64,000 bases of DNA. Origin: Actinoplanes sp. NBRC 103695. GTDB taxonomy: Bacteria > Actinomycetota > Actinomycetes > Mycobacteriales > Micromonosporaceae. This document shows positions 23,940 to 33,135 of this stretch, one piece after another. The first letter of the stretch is position 1; the number at the start of each line of letters is the position of its first letter. Below the pieces are notes generated by a model. The model did not search any database and was not told the origin of the DNA. It saw only the letters and a program-made list of their open reading frames with translations. Location of the stretch: positions 62,001 to 126,000 of the forward strand of contig NZ_BSTL01000024.1 in NCBI RefSeq assembly GCF_030269485.1, read 5' to 3'. A program made the translations under genes and the position numbers.

Positions 23940-26543
23940 GTGACCACATCGAAGGCCCCGTGGCGTACGCGTGGCGGTCTCGTCACGATCGGTACAGTCC
24001 TCACTCTCGTGACGGGGCTGGGGCTGACCGTGCTCGGGCTCGGCGCCGCCGACCAGGCCGTCGCCAGTTTCGACGCCGCCTCCTGGGTGTGGAGCAAGGG
24101 CAAGGGTGAGGTCGCGCGGGTCAACGGGGTGACCGCCAAGGTGGACACCCGGGTCGACGTGCCGACGGCCCGTGGCCACACGATGCAGATCTCGCAGAAC
24201 GACCGGTTCGTGATCTACCGGGACGTCAACTCCGGCGTGATCAGCTCGATGGACCTGACCTCGTTGAAGGTGTTCGCGACCACTCCTACCAATTCGGGGC
24301 TCGGGGTCCGCGTCGCGCTGCACGAGGACGCGGCCTTCGTGGTCGACGCCGTGCGTGGTGTGGTGCGGCAGCTCGACCCGCGCTACCTGACGCCGATCGG
24401 GCAACCTCTGAACTATCCGCCGGGCATCACCGGCGGGGTCTTCGACGGCAAGGGGCGGCTGTGGATCGGCGTCCCCAGTCAGGGGACCGTGTCGGCGATC
24501 ACCGCCGCGCCGATCGCCTCCGACTCGCCTCAGGGCGGGGGAGCGGCCGGGGCCGCGGGGCCGACGCAGGTGGCCACGACCTCGGTGGCGCCGCCCAGCC
24601 ATGACCTGGCGCTCTCCACGCTGGAGGACGGCGTGGCGGTGCTCAACCGGACGACGAACGCGCTGACCACCGTGCGCGGCGAGCAGAAGAAGACGACGCA
24701 GCTGCCGCTGGCGGGGCCGGGCACCGTGGCCCCGCAGACGTGGGGGCTGTCGATCCCGGTGACCGTGCCGGACGCGCGGCAGGTCTACACCGTGCGCGAC
24801 GGCAAGCCGGGGCCGAGCTTCCAGGTGCCGGGTGACGGGCCGCAGCTGCAGGCCGCGGTCGCGTGGGAGGGCTTCTTCTACGTCGCCGAGGAGGACACTG
24901 GCAAGGTTCACGTGTTCGACTCGCAGGGCCGCGAGCAGAAGAGCATCGACGTGCCGAACCCGGGCGGGCCGCTGGAGCTCGAGGTGCGCGAGAACTACCT
25001 GTTCATCAACGCGCCGGGCGCCTCGACCGCGCGGGTGGTCGACAACGCGCACCGGGTGCGGACCGTCGACAAGTACGCCGACGACGTGCTCGGCGGCGAC
25101 ACCCCGCCGCTGCCGGACTCACCCCCGCCGCCGCCGAAGCCGAAGAAGCCCGAGGTCGCCAAGCCGGGTGCGCCGCGCAACGTGCGGGCGGCCGCCGGCA
25201 ACGCCGAGGTCCGGGTCTCCTGGCAGTCGGCGAACCCGAACGGCGCGCCGATCACCCGCTACGTGGTCACCGGCGACGGCAAATCCTTCCAGGTGGGGGC
25301 CAACCAGCGGTCGGTGAACGTCACGGGGCTGGTCAACGGGCAGACGTACCGGTTCGAGGTGCACGCGGTCAACAAGAAGGGCGACGGGCCCTCCAAGAGC
25401 AGCAACCCGGTGAAGCCGACCGCCGAGGTGCCGGACGCGCCGACCGCCGCGACGGCGCAGGCCAAGGCGGACGGCTCGGTCGTCGTGTCGTGGCCGCCGG
25501 CCAACGGGCAGGGCCTGGAGATCAAGCGGTACTCGGTGACCGCGATCTCCGAGGGCGGCAGCGCTCCGGCCGGCGAGGCCGACGGGGCGGAACTGGCCAT
25601 CAAGGCCGGTGAGCTCGAGTACGGCAAGCAGTACGCGTTCACCGTGGTCGCGATCAACGAGCGGGGCGCCGGATCCAAGGCGTCGCCGGTGAGCAACAGC
25701 GTGGTGCCGTTCGCGAAGCCGGAGAAGCCGGGGAACGTGGACGCGGCCACGGTCGGCGGCAAGAAGGGCGCGATCAAGGCGTCCTGGTCGCCGTCGGCGG
25801 AGAACGGCCGGCCGATCACCAAGTACGTGGTCACCGCCGGCGGCCGCTCGGTCGACGTCACCGGCGGCAACACCGTCACCATGGACGGGTTCGCCGACGG
25901 TCAGACCGTCAAGGTCGAGGTGCGCGCGGTCAACGAGGCGGGGGAGAGCGAGCCGGGCACCGCGACCGCCCGGACCGTGGCGATGCCGAAGGTGACCATC
26001 ACCGGCGGGTCGTCGACGTTCAACACCGGCACCATCACCTTCAGCGTGGACGCGGGCGGCGGCACGGCGTCCTGCACGGTGAAGGCGACCGGCGCCGGGT
26101 CGGCCGACGGCAGCTGCTCCAGCCTCAAGGTGACCGGGCTCAAGCCGAGCACCACCTACGAGTTCACCGTCCGGGCCCGCAACGCGGCCGGCTACGTCGA
26201 CGCGAAGCGCGACATCGAGACCGAGGACCTCCTCGGCACCGCCACCTGCAACAACGGCGAGAACGGCGAGACCGCCACCTACTGCGACAAGGACCGGGAC
26301 GGCCGCAACGGCAACGAGATCTTCTCGGTCACCCGGCAGGACGACAGCAAGCAGACCGGCTGGGCCAGGCCCGGCACCCGGCTCAAGGCGCTCTGCAAGA
26401 AGTCCGGCGAGTCGGTGTACGCCTACATCTACAACCACGACAAGCGCAGCACCTGGTGGGTCAAGATCAACTCGGGTTACATCCCGTGGGCGTGGATCAA
26501 CCTCGACGGCGGCGACGACATCAACGACTTGCCCACCTGCTAG
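23940..26543 (+). CDS. Membrane-anchored FN3 protein of the MoxR/DUF58/TgpA cluster
   Basis: An 867-residue protein starting with GTG. A signal-anchor helix (about 15-42) is followed by an extracellular beta-propeller-like region (about 50-375), a Pro/Lys linker (PPPPPKPKKPE) and three fibronectin III domains starting near KPGAPRNV, VPDAPTAA and KPEKPGNV. A fourth beta domain follows. The C-terminal Cys-containing module (about 760-867) has ATCNNGENGETATYCDKD and ends NDLPTC. It begins a tight gene set with MoxR ATPase, DUF58 and transglutaminase-like genes, a common actinobacterial arrangement thought to assemble or process an envelope complex. The GTG follows a GGGGAGG site by about ten bases. 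Confidence 0.85.
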   Translation: MTTSKAPWRTRGGLVTIGTVLTLVTGLGLTVLGLGAADQAVASFDAASWVWSKGKGEVARVNGVTAKVDTRVDVPTARGHTMQISQNDRFVIYRDVNSGVISSMDLTSLKVFATTPTNSGLGVRVALHEDAAFVVDAVRGVVRQLDPRYLTPIGQPLNYPPGITGGVFDGKGRLWIGVPSQGTVSAITAAPIASDSPQGGGAAGAAGPTQVATTSVAPPSHDLALSTLEDGVAVLNRTTNALTTVRGEQKKTTQLPLAGPGTVAPQTWGLSIPVTVPDARQVYTVRDGKPGPSFQVPGDGPQLQAAVAWEGFFYVAEEDTGKVHVFDSQGREQKSIDVPNPGGPLELEVRENYLFINAPGASTARVVDNAHRVRTVDKYADDVLGGDTPPLPDSPPPPPKPKKPEVAKPGAPRNVRAAAGNAEVRVSWQSANPNGAPITRYVVTGDGKSFQVGANQRSVNVTGLVNGQTYRFEVHAVNKKGDGPSKSSNPVKPTAEVPDAPTAATAQAKADGSVVVSWPPANGQGLEIKRYSVTAISEGGSAPAGEADGAELAIKAGELEYGKQYAFTVVAINERGAGSKASPVSNSVVPFAKPEKPGNVDAATVGGKKGAIKASWSPSAENGRPITKYVVTAGGRSVDVTGGNTVTMDGFADGQTVKVEVRAVNEAGESEPGTATARTVAMPKVTITGGSSTFNTGTITFSVDAGGGTASCTVKATGAGSADGSCSSLKVTGLKPSTTYEFTVRARNAAGYVDAKRDIETEDLLGTATCNNGENGETATYCDKDRDGRNGNEIFSVTRQDDSKQTGWARPGTRLKALCKKSGESVYAYIYNHDKRSTWWVKINSGYIPWAWINLDGGDDINDLPTC

Positions 26544-26557
26544 GCGGTACGCACCAC

Positions 26558-27538
26558 ATGACCACAGAACCGTTGCCGCCTCAGCACATCCAGGGCTTCG
26601 CCCAGGTCGCCGCGCAGCTCGCGGAGCGGATCGGCTCAATCGTGCTGGGCAAGCCGGAGGTCGTCCGGCTCGCCCTCACCGCGCTGTTCGCGCAGGGGCA
26701 CGTCCTGCTCGAGGACGTGCCCGGCGTCGGCAAGACCACGCTCGCCCGGGCCCTGTCGGCCAGCGTGCGGGGCCAGTGGCGGCGCATCCAGTTCACGCCC
26801 GACCTGCTGCCCTCCGACGTGTCCGGCGTGACGATCTTCAACCAGGCCAGCCGCGGCTTCGAGTTCCACCCGGGCCCGGTGTTCGCCAACATCGTCATCG
26901 CCGACGAGATCAACCGGGCCTCGCCCAAGACCCAGTCCGCGCTGCTCGAGGTGATGGAGGAGCGGCGGGTCACCGTCGACGGCGTGCCGCACCCGGTGCC
27001 GCAGCCGTTCCTGGTGGTGGCCACCCAGAACCCGGTCGAGATGGACGGCACCTACCGGCTGCCCGAGGCACAGCTCGACCGGTTCCTGGTCAAGCTGTCC
27101 GTCGGCTACCCGGACGAGGACGTCGAGGTCGAGGTGCTGCGCGGGGCGGCGAACCGCTCGACGGACACCCTTGAGGCGGTCACCGACACGGCCACCGTCG
27201 GCGAGATGGTGCGGATGGCGCTGCGGGTGCACATCGCCGACCCGCTGTACATCTACGCCGTCCGGCTGGCCGCCGCCACCCGCAACCACCCGCAGGTCCG
27301 GGTCGGCGTCAGCCCCCGTGGCGTGATCGCGCTGACCCGTGCCGCGTGCGCCTACGCCCTGATCAGCGGGCGCGGCTACGTGCTGCCGGAAGACCTGAAG
27401 GCGCTCGTCGAGCCGGTCTTCGCGCACCGCGTCCTGCTGTCACCGGACGCGCAGCTGCGTGGCGTCACCGCGGCGGAGGTGCTGAACGACGCGATCAAGT
27501 CGGTGCCCGTGCCGCTGCCCGACAACCAGCGCGTATGA
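26558..27538 (+). CDS. MoxR family AAA+ ATPase
   Basis: A 326-residue ATPase with Walker A VPGVGKTTLARAL, Walker B VIADEINRASPKTQSALLE, the sensor region FLVVATQNPVEMDGTYRLPEAQLDRF and a C-terminal lid containing GVSPRGVIALTRAACAYAL. MoxR proteins act as chaperone-like ATPases for partner proteins with DUF58 or VWA domains. The start at 26558 lies 14 bases after the preceding stop; the longer frame overlaps the FN3 gene and is not protein-like. The stop overlaps the DUF58 start (ATGA), so the genes are coupled. Confidence 0.95.
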   Translation: MTTEPLPPQHIQGFAQVAAQLAERIGSIVLGKPEVVRLALTALFAQGHVLLEDVPGVGKTTLARALSASVRGQWRRIQFTPDLLPSDVSGVTIFNQASRGFEFHPGPVFANIVIADEINRASPKTQSALLEVMEERRVTVDGVPHPVPQPFLVVATQNPVEMDGTYRLPEAQLDRFLVKLSVGYPDEDVEVEVLRGAANRSTDTLEAVTDTATVGEMVRMALRVHIADPLYIYAVRLAAATRNHPQVRVGVSPRGVIALTRAACAYALISGRGYVLPEDLKALVEPVFAHRVLLSPDAQLRGVTAAEVLNDAIKSVPVPLPDNQRV

Positions 27539-28656
27539 GAGGCGTCACCGCCCGCGGCTACGGCGTCGCCGCCGCGGCGGTCGTGCTGCTCCTGGCCGGG
27601 TTCCGGTTCGGGTACCCGGACCTGGTCGTGATCGGCGTGGCCGCGGTGCTGGCCGCCGCGATGGCGGTCGTCTTCGCGCTGTGGCGTCCCACCCTCAAGG
27701 TCGACCGGCACGCCGACCCGGACCGGGTGGCCCGCGGCGACCCGGCGACCATGAACCTGACCGTGCACAACGCCAGCCGGTTCCGGGCGGCCAGCCTGGT
27801 CGCGGTCGACCGCTGCGGCGGCCGTGACGTGCCGGTTCCGCTGCTGCGGCTGCGTCCCGGCAAGGACACCACCGAGACGTACGCGGTCCCCACCGAACGC
27901 CGCGGTGTCGTGCCGGTCGGCCCGCTGCAGGTACGGCGCTCCGACCCGCTGGGACTGATCGAGCTGGCCCGCGGCTACGGCGGGACCACGACCGTCTGGG
28001 TGCATCCGCGCATCCACCTGCTGCGGGCGGTGCCGGCCGGCCTGTCGCGCAGCCTCGACGGCCGGATCGACAAGGTGCCGCACGGCACGATCACGTTCGA
28101 CTCGCTGCGGGAGTACGTGGTCGGCGACGAGATGCGCCGGGTGCACTGGCGCAGCTCGGCGAAGGTGGGCGAGCTGATGGTGCGCGAGCAGCTCGACACC
28201 AGCGAGCCGACCATCGTGGTGCTGCTCGACGACCGCACCCAGGCGCACCCCGATCCCGAGACGTTCGAGTCGGCGTGCGAGGCGGCCGCATCGATCATCG
28301 CCGCCGCCGTCCGCGAGGACCTCACGATCGGGCTGCACCTGGTCAGCCAGGAGAAGACCGGGCCCTACCTGGACGTGCTCACCGAGGTCGAGCTCGAGGA
28401 CGGTGACCTCACGCCGAAGGTCCGCCACCTGCGCACCCAGCGGCTCGGCGACACGCTGGTCTTCCTCACCGGCCCCGGCGGCCGGCACGACCTGGGCGCG
28501 GTGGGCGCCCTGCGGGGCCCCTACCCGGTCGTCATCGCGGGGCTGTTCGGCGACCGCGACGCCGCCCCGGTCACCGCCGGTCACGGGATGATCGTCGTCG
28601 AGGCGGCCGACGGGCTCGAGTTCGCCGGCGCCTGGGACGGTGTCCGCGGATGGTGA
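27535..28656 (+). CDS. DUF58 domain membrane protein
   Basis: A 373-residue protein. Two N-terminal transmembrane helices (about 8-26 and 31-47) are followed by an extended beta part and the DUF58 core with DSLREYVVGDEMRRVHWRSS, the family signature, then a VWA-like fold with IVVLLDD. DUF58 proteins are paired with MoxR ATPases and are probably their substrates. The ATG overlaps the MoxR stop and its own stop overlaps the next start by seven bases, so the three genes form one translationally coupled unit. Confidence 0.93.
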   Translation: MRGVTARGYGVAAAAVVLLLAGFRFGYPDLVVIGVAAVLAAAMAVVFALWRPTLKVDRHADPDRVARGDPATMNLTVHNASRFRAASLVAVDRCGGRDVPVPLLRLRPGKDTTETYAVPTERRGVVPVGPLQVRRSDPLGLIELARGYGGTTTVWVHPRIHLLRAVPAGLSRSLDGRIDKVPHGTITFDSLREYVVGDEMRRVHWRSSAKVGELMVREQLDTSEPTIVVLLDDRTQAHPDPETFESACEAAASIIAAAVREDLTIGLHLVSQEKTGPYLDVLTEVELEDGDLTPKVRHLRTQRLGDTLVFLTGPGGRHDLGAVGALRGPYPVVIAGLFGDRDAAPVTAGHGMIVVEAADGLEFAGAWDGVRGW

Positions 28657-30881
28657 GGTGGCTGCGGGCTGCGGTCGTACCCCTCGTGCTCGTGCTCTTG
28701 ATCTCGCTGTCCGGCCTGGTCCTGGGGCGGATCTACGCCGACGACCTGCTGCTGCGACTGGTCGCGGGTGCGGCGCTGGGCTCGGTCGCGGTCTCCGTCG
28801 GGGTGCGCCGGCTGCCGTCGTGGACCGCCGCTCCGGCGTCCGTGTTGCTGCTCGCCGGTTACACGCTGTTCGCGCTGAACGTCGCCGCGGACCGTGCCGC
28901 GCTCACCGACCCGCTGCTGTCCATCGTCCGCGACTCCCTGGTCAACGGCATTCCGCGGCTGCTCACGGCCATGATCCCGGTGGAGGCGACGCCGGACACG
29001 GTGGTCGTGCCGATCGTCGCCGCCTGGCTCGCGGGGCTCGCCGGCGCCGAGGTCGCCCTGCGCGGCGGCCGGATCCTGCTCGGCTGCGTCCCGGCCGCGG
29101 CGCTCTACGCGGGCGCGCTCTACGTCGTCGGCCCCAACGCGTCGGCCGCGGGCTGGCCGTCGGTCGCCTTCGCCGGTCTGGTCGCGGCCGCACTGGCAAG
29201 TTCCCAACCCCTTGACGGTACGGGCGCAGCAGACGTGCCCGTTCCCACACGCGCGATCATGCGGGGGCGCGCGCTCGCCGGCGCGGCCGCCGGGCTGACG
29301 GTGGTGGTCGCGCTGGTGGCTCTGGCCGGGCCGTGGGTCGCGGGGCACGTCTCGGCGACCCCGGTCGACCCGCGCCGATACGTCCAGCCGCCGCAGGTGG
29401 ACAGCCTGGACGAGAGCCCGCTCAACCGGATCTCCGGCTGGGCACTGACCCCCGACGAACCTCTGCTCTCGGTCGAGTCGTCCACCGACAAGATCCGGCT
29501 GCGCCTGGCGGTGCTGTCCGACTACGACGGGGCCACGTGGCGGGTCGGCGCCACCTACCGCAACGCGGGACGGGTGCTGCCGACGCAAGCCGCCCCGGCC
29601 GGCGCGACCGTCGACGAGGTCAAGCAGGAGATCACGGTGGACGGGCTGACCGGGCGGCTGCTGCCGGTCGTCCCGACGCCCAGCGAGGTCGAGGGCGCCC
29701 GGGTGGCGTACGACCCGGCCACCGGCACCCTGATCCGGCCGGAGGAGCTGCGGCCCGGCGTGCGCTACTCGGTGACCTCCGAACGGCCCACCGCCGACCT
29801 CAACCTGCTGCCCGAGGCGGATTCGCCGACCGGTGCCACGGTGGCCCGCTTCCTGGCCGTCGGCGCGAACGTCCCCGAGCCCATCCAGCGGCTCGCCGAA
29901 CAGCTCCAGGAAGGCAACGGCGCCGCCTTCGACCGGGCCACCGCCATCGAGGAGTTCCTGGCCGAGCACTACCGCAAGGTCAGCGACGCGCCGAGCGGGC
30001 ACGCCTACCCCAACCTGGAGTACTTCCTGTTCGGCCCGCGCGACCGCGGCGGACAGGTGGGTACCTCCGAGCAGTTCGCCGCGTCGTACGCCCTGCTGGC
30101 CCGGCTGACCGGCCTGCCCAGCCGGGTCGTGGTCGGCTTCGACGTGCCCGCCGGCGGCCGGGTCACCGCCGCGAACGCGCTGGCCTGGCCCGAGGTCCTC
30201 TTCGACGACCTGGGCTGGGTGGCGTTCGACCCGATGCCCAAGAGCAAGGACCCGCGCCCGGTCGAGGAGGACTTCACCCCGAAACCGACCACGCCGCCGC
30301 CCCCGCCGTCCGAGGCGCCGCCGCCCAGCGACGAGCCCAGCCAGTCGGCCGGCCCTGCGGTGCTCGCCGATCGCGGCGACGGCGGCCCGTCAACGGTGGT
30401 GCTGGCCGGTGGCGCGTCCGGGTCGGCGTTCCTGCTGCTGGCGGTGGCCGCGTTCGCGATCGTGACGTTGCGCCGGGGCCTGCGGCGCAAGCGTCTCACC
30501 GACGGGCCGCCGGACGAGCGCATCGCCGGGGCGTGGCTCGAGTTCACCGACGCGTTGCGGCTGGCCGGCAAGCCCGTACCCCAGCATCTGGCCGCCACCG
30601 AGGCGGCCGCGCACGCGGCAGTCGTCCCGCGCCCGATGCTGCGCCGCGCGGCCCCACCACCGCAACCGGCCGATCTGCCGGCCCTGGACGGCCTGGTCGA
30701 CGGGATCAACACGACCGAGTTCGCGCCCGGCATGGCCGACGAGGCCCAGGCGCGACGGGCCGCCGACCAGGTGGTGGCCTACGCGGACGCGCTGCGGCAG
30801 GACCGCTCCTGGTGGCGGCGCGCCTGGTGGACGGTGCACCCGGGCCCGCTGCGCTGGCACCGCCGGCCGCGCGACGAGTAG
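28650..30881 (+). CDS. TgpA-like transglutaminase-fold membrane protein with a degenerate active site
   Basis: A 743-residue protein. It has six or so N-terminal membrane helices (to about residue 235), an extracellular transglutaminase-like domain (about 420-530), a Pro-rich spacer (PPPPPSEAPPPSDEPS), another membrane helix (about 590-610) and a cytoplasmic tail of the DUF4129 type. In the transglutaminase domain the usual catalytic Cys position is Ser473 (VGTSEQFAASYA) and the usual His is Leu511 (ANALAWPEV), while the FDPMP block after GWVAFD is kept. If this alignment is right the domain cannot do thiol chemistry and is likely a binding module. It closes the FN3-MoxR-DUF58 operon. Confidence 0.88.
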   Translation: MVRWLRAAVVPLVLVLLISLSGLVLGRIYADDLLLRLVAGAALGSVAVSVGVRRLPSWTAAPASVLLLAGYTLFALNVAADRAALTDPLLSIVRDSLVNGIPRLLTAMIPVEATPDTVVVPIVAAWLAGLAGAEVALRGGRILLGCVPAAALYAGALYVVGPNASAAGWPSVAFAGLVAAALASSQPLDGTGAADVPVPTRAIMRGRALAGAAAGLTVVVALVALAGPWVAGHVSATPVDPRRYVQPPQVDSLDESPLNRISGWALTPDEPLLSVESSTDKIRLRLAVLSDYDGATWRVGATYRNAGRVLPTQAAPAGATVDEVKQEITVDGLTGRLLPVVPTPSEVEGARVAYDPATGTLIRPEELRPGVRYSVTSERPTADLNLLPEADSPTGATVARFLAVGANVPEPIQRLAEQLQEGNGAAFDRATAIEEFLAEHYRKVSDAPSGHAYPNLEYFLFGPRDRGGQVGTSEQFAASYALLARLTGLPSRVVVGFDVPAGGRVTAANALAWPEVLFDDLGWVAFDPMPKSKDPRPVEEDFTPKPTTPPPPPSEAPPPSDEPSQSAGPAVLADRGDGGPSTVVLAGGASGSAFLLLAVAAFAIVTLRRGLRRKRLTDGPPDERIAGAWLEFTDALRLAGKPVPQHLAATEAAAHAAVVPRPMLRRAAPPPQPADLPALDGLVDGINTTEFAPGMADEAQARRAADQVVAYADALRQDRSWWRRAWWTVHPGPLRWHRRPRDE

Positions 30882-31060
30882 AAGGGTGTCGGCTTACCGG
30901 CCGAGGTGCACGAACGACGCCCAGAGGCCCGGTTTGGCGGGGAAGCGCTGCAGTGGGGGTGCGGCGTTGAGGTGTTGCACGGCGTACGCGGCTTCGACGC
31001 CAGGCGCACACAGCGACCACATCGCTGGTCCGGTGGGTGCACTGCGGGGACGATGACCCG

Positions 31061-32314
31061 ATGAGGTGGCGGCGTGGCGTTCCCGTGATGGGTCTGGTGG
31101 CGACGGTTGTCCTGTCCGGAGGGGGTGCGGCGGCCGCGGCGCCCGGCGGAGGATCCACGGAGCGGGTCAGTGTCTCCTATCGCGAGGCTCAGGCCGACGG
31201 CGACAACTACTGGCCGGTGATCAGCTCGGGTGGACGGTTCGTCGTCTTCGGGTCGTACGCGCACAACCTGGTTCCGGAAGGCAACGGCGGCCTGTATGTG
31301 CGCGACCGGCTGACCGGGACCACCACGCTGGCCGCTCAGGTCCCCGTTCCCGCGGAGGCCGCGATCACCCCGGACGGCCGATTCGTCGCCGTGGTCGCGG
31401 ATCCCGGATACCTGTACGTGCGTGACCGGTGGACCGGCGCCTGGACCGAGGAGCACAGCGCGGCCGACGGGCCGGATCCCGGGGTGGTCCTCGCTCCGAA
31501 GCTGAGCGCGGACGGCCGGATGCTGATCTTCGCGTCGACGTCGCCGACCACGGTGCCGGGCGACACCAACCGCGCGATGGACATCTTCGCGAAGGACCGG
31601 CGGACCGGGACCGTCACTCGGATCAACGTGTCCAGCGCGGGGGAGCAGGCCAACGGCTGGAGCGGGGATCCGGCGCTCAGCCCGGACGGACGGTACGTGG
31701 CGTTCACCTCCTCCGCCGCCAACCTGGTGCCCGGCGACACCAACGACACCCCGGGCGATCCGTACGACGGGTACGACGTTTTCGTCCGCGACCTGCGCAC
31801 GGGCACCACCAGCCTGGCCAGTGTCGCGCCGGACGGCACCCAGTCCGACGGCTCCGGCAGCATGTACCCGGCCATCAGCGCGAACGGCCGCTACGTCGCC
31901 TTCCGGGCATTCTCGCCGCCGCCCGGACCCGGCCCGCGACAGGAGGCCGACCTCTTCGTACGGGACCGCTGGTCGGGCACCACCGAGGCGATCACGTCCG
32001 GTGACGGCGCGAGCTGGGAACCGGAGATCAGCGCCGACGGCCGGTATGTCGCGTACCACTCGGAGGCGGCGAACCTCGTCCCCGGGGACACGGACACCAA
32101 CGGCACCTCGGACATCTTCTTCCACGACCGGCGGGCCGGAACGACGAGGCGGCTCAGCGTCGGCGTGTCCGGCCGGCAGACCGACGGCGGGTCGCTCTAC
32201 GCCTCGATGACCGCGGACGGCAGCGCCGTCGCGTTCATGTCGGGGGCGACCAACCTGGTACGCAGGGACACCAACGACAAGGCCGACATCTTCGTCCGGA
32301 CGACCGGCCGGTAG
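31061..32314 (+). CDS. Secreted WD40-like (PD40/TolB-type) beta-propeller protein
   Basis: A 417-residue protein. The signal peptide (residues 1-31, cleavage near AAAAAP) precedes about six repeats of a TolB-like blade: ISSGGRFVVFGSYAHNLVP, LSADGRMLIFAS, LSPDGRYVAFTSSAANLVPGD, ISANGRYVAFR, ISADGRYVAYHSEAANLVPGD and MTADGSAVAFMSGATNLV, each with a later VRDR-type strand. This is a beta-propeller with no catalytic motif, so it probably binds a ligand outside the cell. The ATG at 31061 is preceded by GGGGACGAT and is followed at once by a twin-Arg-like RWRR. It is alone, and convergent with the methyltransferase gene. Confidence 0.8.
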   Translation: MRWRRGVPVMGLVATVVLSGGGAAAAAPGGGSTERVSVSYREAQADGDNYWPVISSGGRFVVFGSYAHNLVPEGNGGLYVRDRLTGTTTLAAQVPVPAEAAITPDGRFVAVVADPGYLYVRDRWTGAWTEEHSAADGPDPGVVLAPKLSADGRMLIFASTSPTTVPGDTNRAMDIFAKDRRTGTVTRINVSSAGEQANGWSGDPALSPDGRYVAFTSSAANLVPGDTNDTPGDPYDGYDVFVRDLRTGTTSLASVAPDGTQSDGSGSMYPAISANGRYVAFRAFSPPPGPGPRQEADLFVRDRWSGTTEAITSGDGASWEPEISADGRYVAYHSEAANLVPGDTDTNGTSDIFFHDRRAGTTRRLSVGVSGRQTDGGSLYASMTADGSAVAFMSGATNLVRRDTNDKADIFVRTTGR

Positions 32315-32318
32315 CCCG

Positions 32319-33095
32319 TCACGGCTTGCGGCCGACACCACCGAAGTGCGAAACGTCCTCGATGCCGCCCCCGGCGTCGGGGCGCCACGCCGAGCAGGTG
32401 ACGATGCCCGGCTCCAGCACCTCGAGGCCGGCGAAGAACGACTCGACGCCCGCCTTGTCGCGCAGCCGCATCTCGGCGCCGCCGGTCGAGTTCCACAGCC
32501 GGACCGCCTCGGTCATCGCCTCGCCGTGCACCTCGGTGGTCGGATGCGACACCACCAGGTAGCTGCCCGGCGGCACGGCGTCGATCAGTTGCCCGAGGAC
32601 GGCCTCGGCCTGCTCGTCGGCGATGATGAAGTTCAGGATGCCGAGCAGCATGATCGCGACCGGCTTGTCGAAGTCCAGCGTGCGGGCCGCGCCCTCGAGG
32701 ATCGTGCCCGGGTCGCGCAGATCGGCGTCGATGTAGTCCGAGACGCCCTCGTCGGTGCTGGTCAGCAGCGCACGGGCGTGGGCGAGCACCAGCGGGTCGT
32801 TGTCGACGTAGACGATCCGCGCGTCCGGGGCCACCCCCTGCGCGACCTCGTGCGTGTTGTTCGCGCTCGGCAGGCCGGTGCCGATGTCCAGGAACTGCCG
32901 GATGCCGGCCTCGCCGGCCAGGAACCCGACCGCGCGGTGCAGGAACTCGCGGTCCGCGCGGGCCGAGGTCACCAGGTCCGGGACCAGCGCCAGGATCTGC
33001 TCACCGGCGGCCCGGTCGGACTCGAAGTGGTCCTTACCTTGCAGCCAGTAATTCCAGATCCGGGCGCTGTGGGGGATCCCTGTATCGAGGCTCAC
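32319..33095 (-). CDS. SAM-dependent methyltransferase, Methyltransf_19 (DUF574) type
   Basis: A 258-residue enzyme of the actinobacterial Methyltransf_19 family. The N-terminus has SARIWNYWLQGKDHFESDR, the family's opening signature. The SAM-binding loop is FLDIGTGLPSANNTHEVAQ, and the acidic strand end is ARIVYVDNDPLVLAHARALL. The C-terminus has GLEVLEPGIV followed by SAWRPD. Substrates are unknown; these enzymes are numerous in actinomycetes. I chose GTG at 33095 because the residues before it are low-complexity. It stands apart from its neighbours. Confidence 0.92.
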   Translation of the reverse strand: MSLDTGIPHSARIWNYWLQGKDHFESDRAAGEQILALVPDLVTSARADREFLHRAVGFLAGEAGIRQFLDIGTGLPSANNTHEVAQGVAPDARIVYVDNDPLVLAHARALLTSTDEGVSDYIDADLRDPGTILEGAARTLDFDKPVAIMLLGILNFIIADEQAEAVLGQLIDAVPPGSYLVVSHPTTEVHGEAMTEAVRLWNSTGGAEMRLRDKAGVESFFAGLEVLEPGIVTCSAWRPDAGGGIEDVSHFGGVGRKP

Positions 33096-33135
33096 GCCGC
33101 GACACTCTAATGTGCCGGGTCGATCTCCGAAACGG

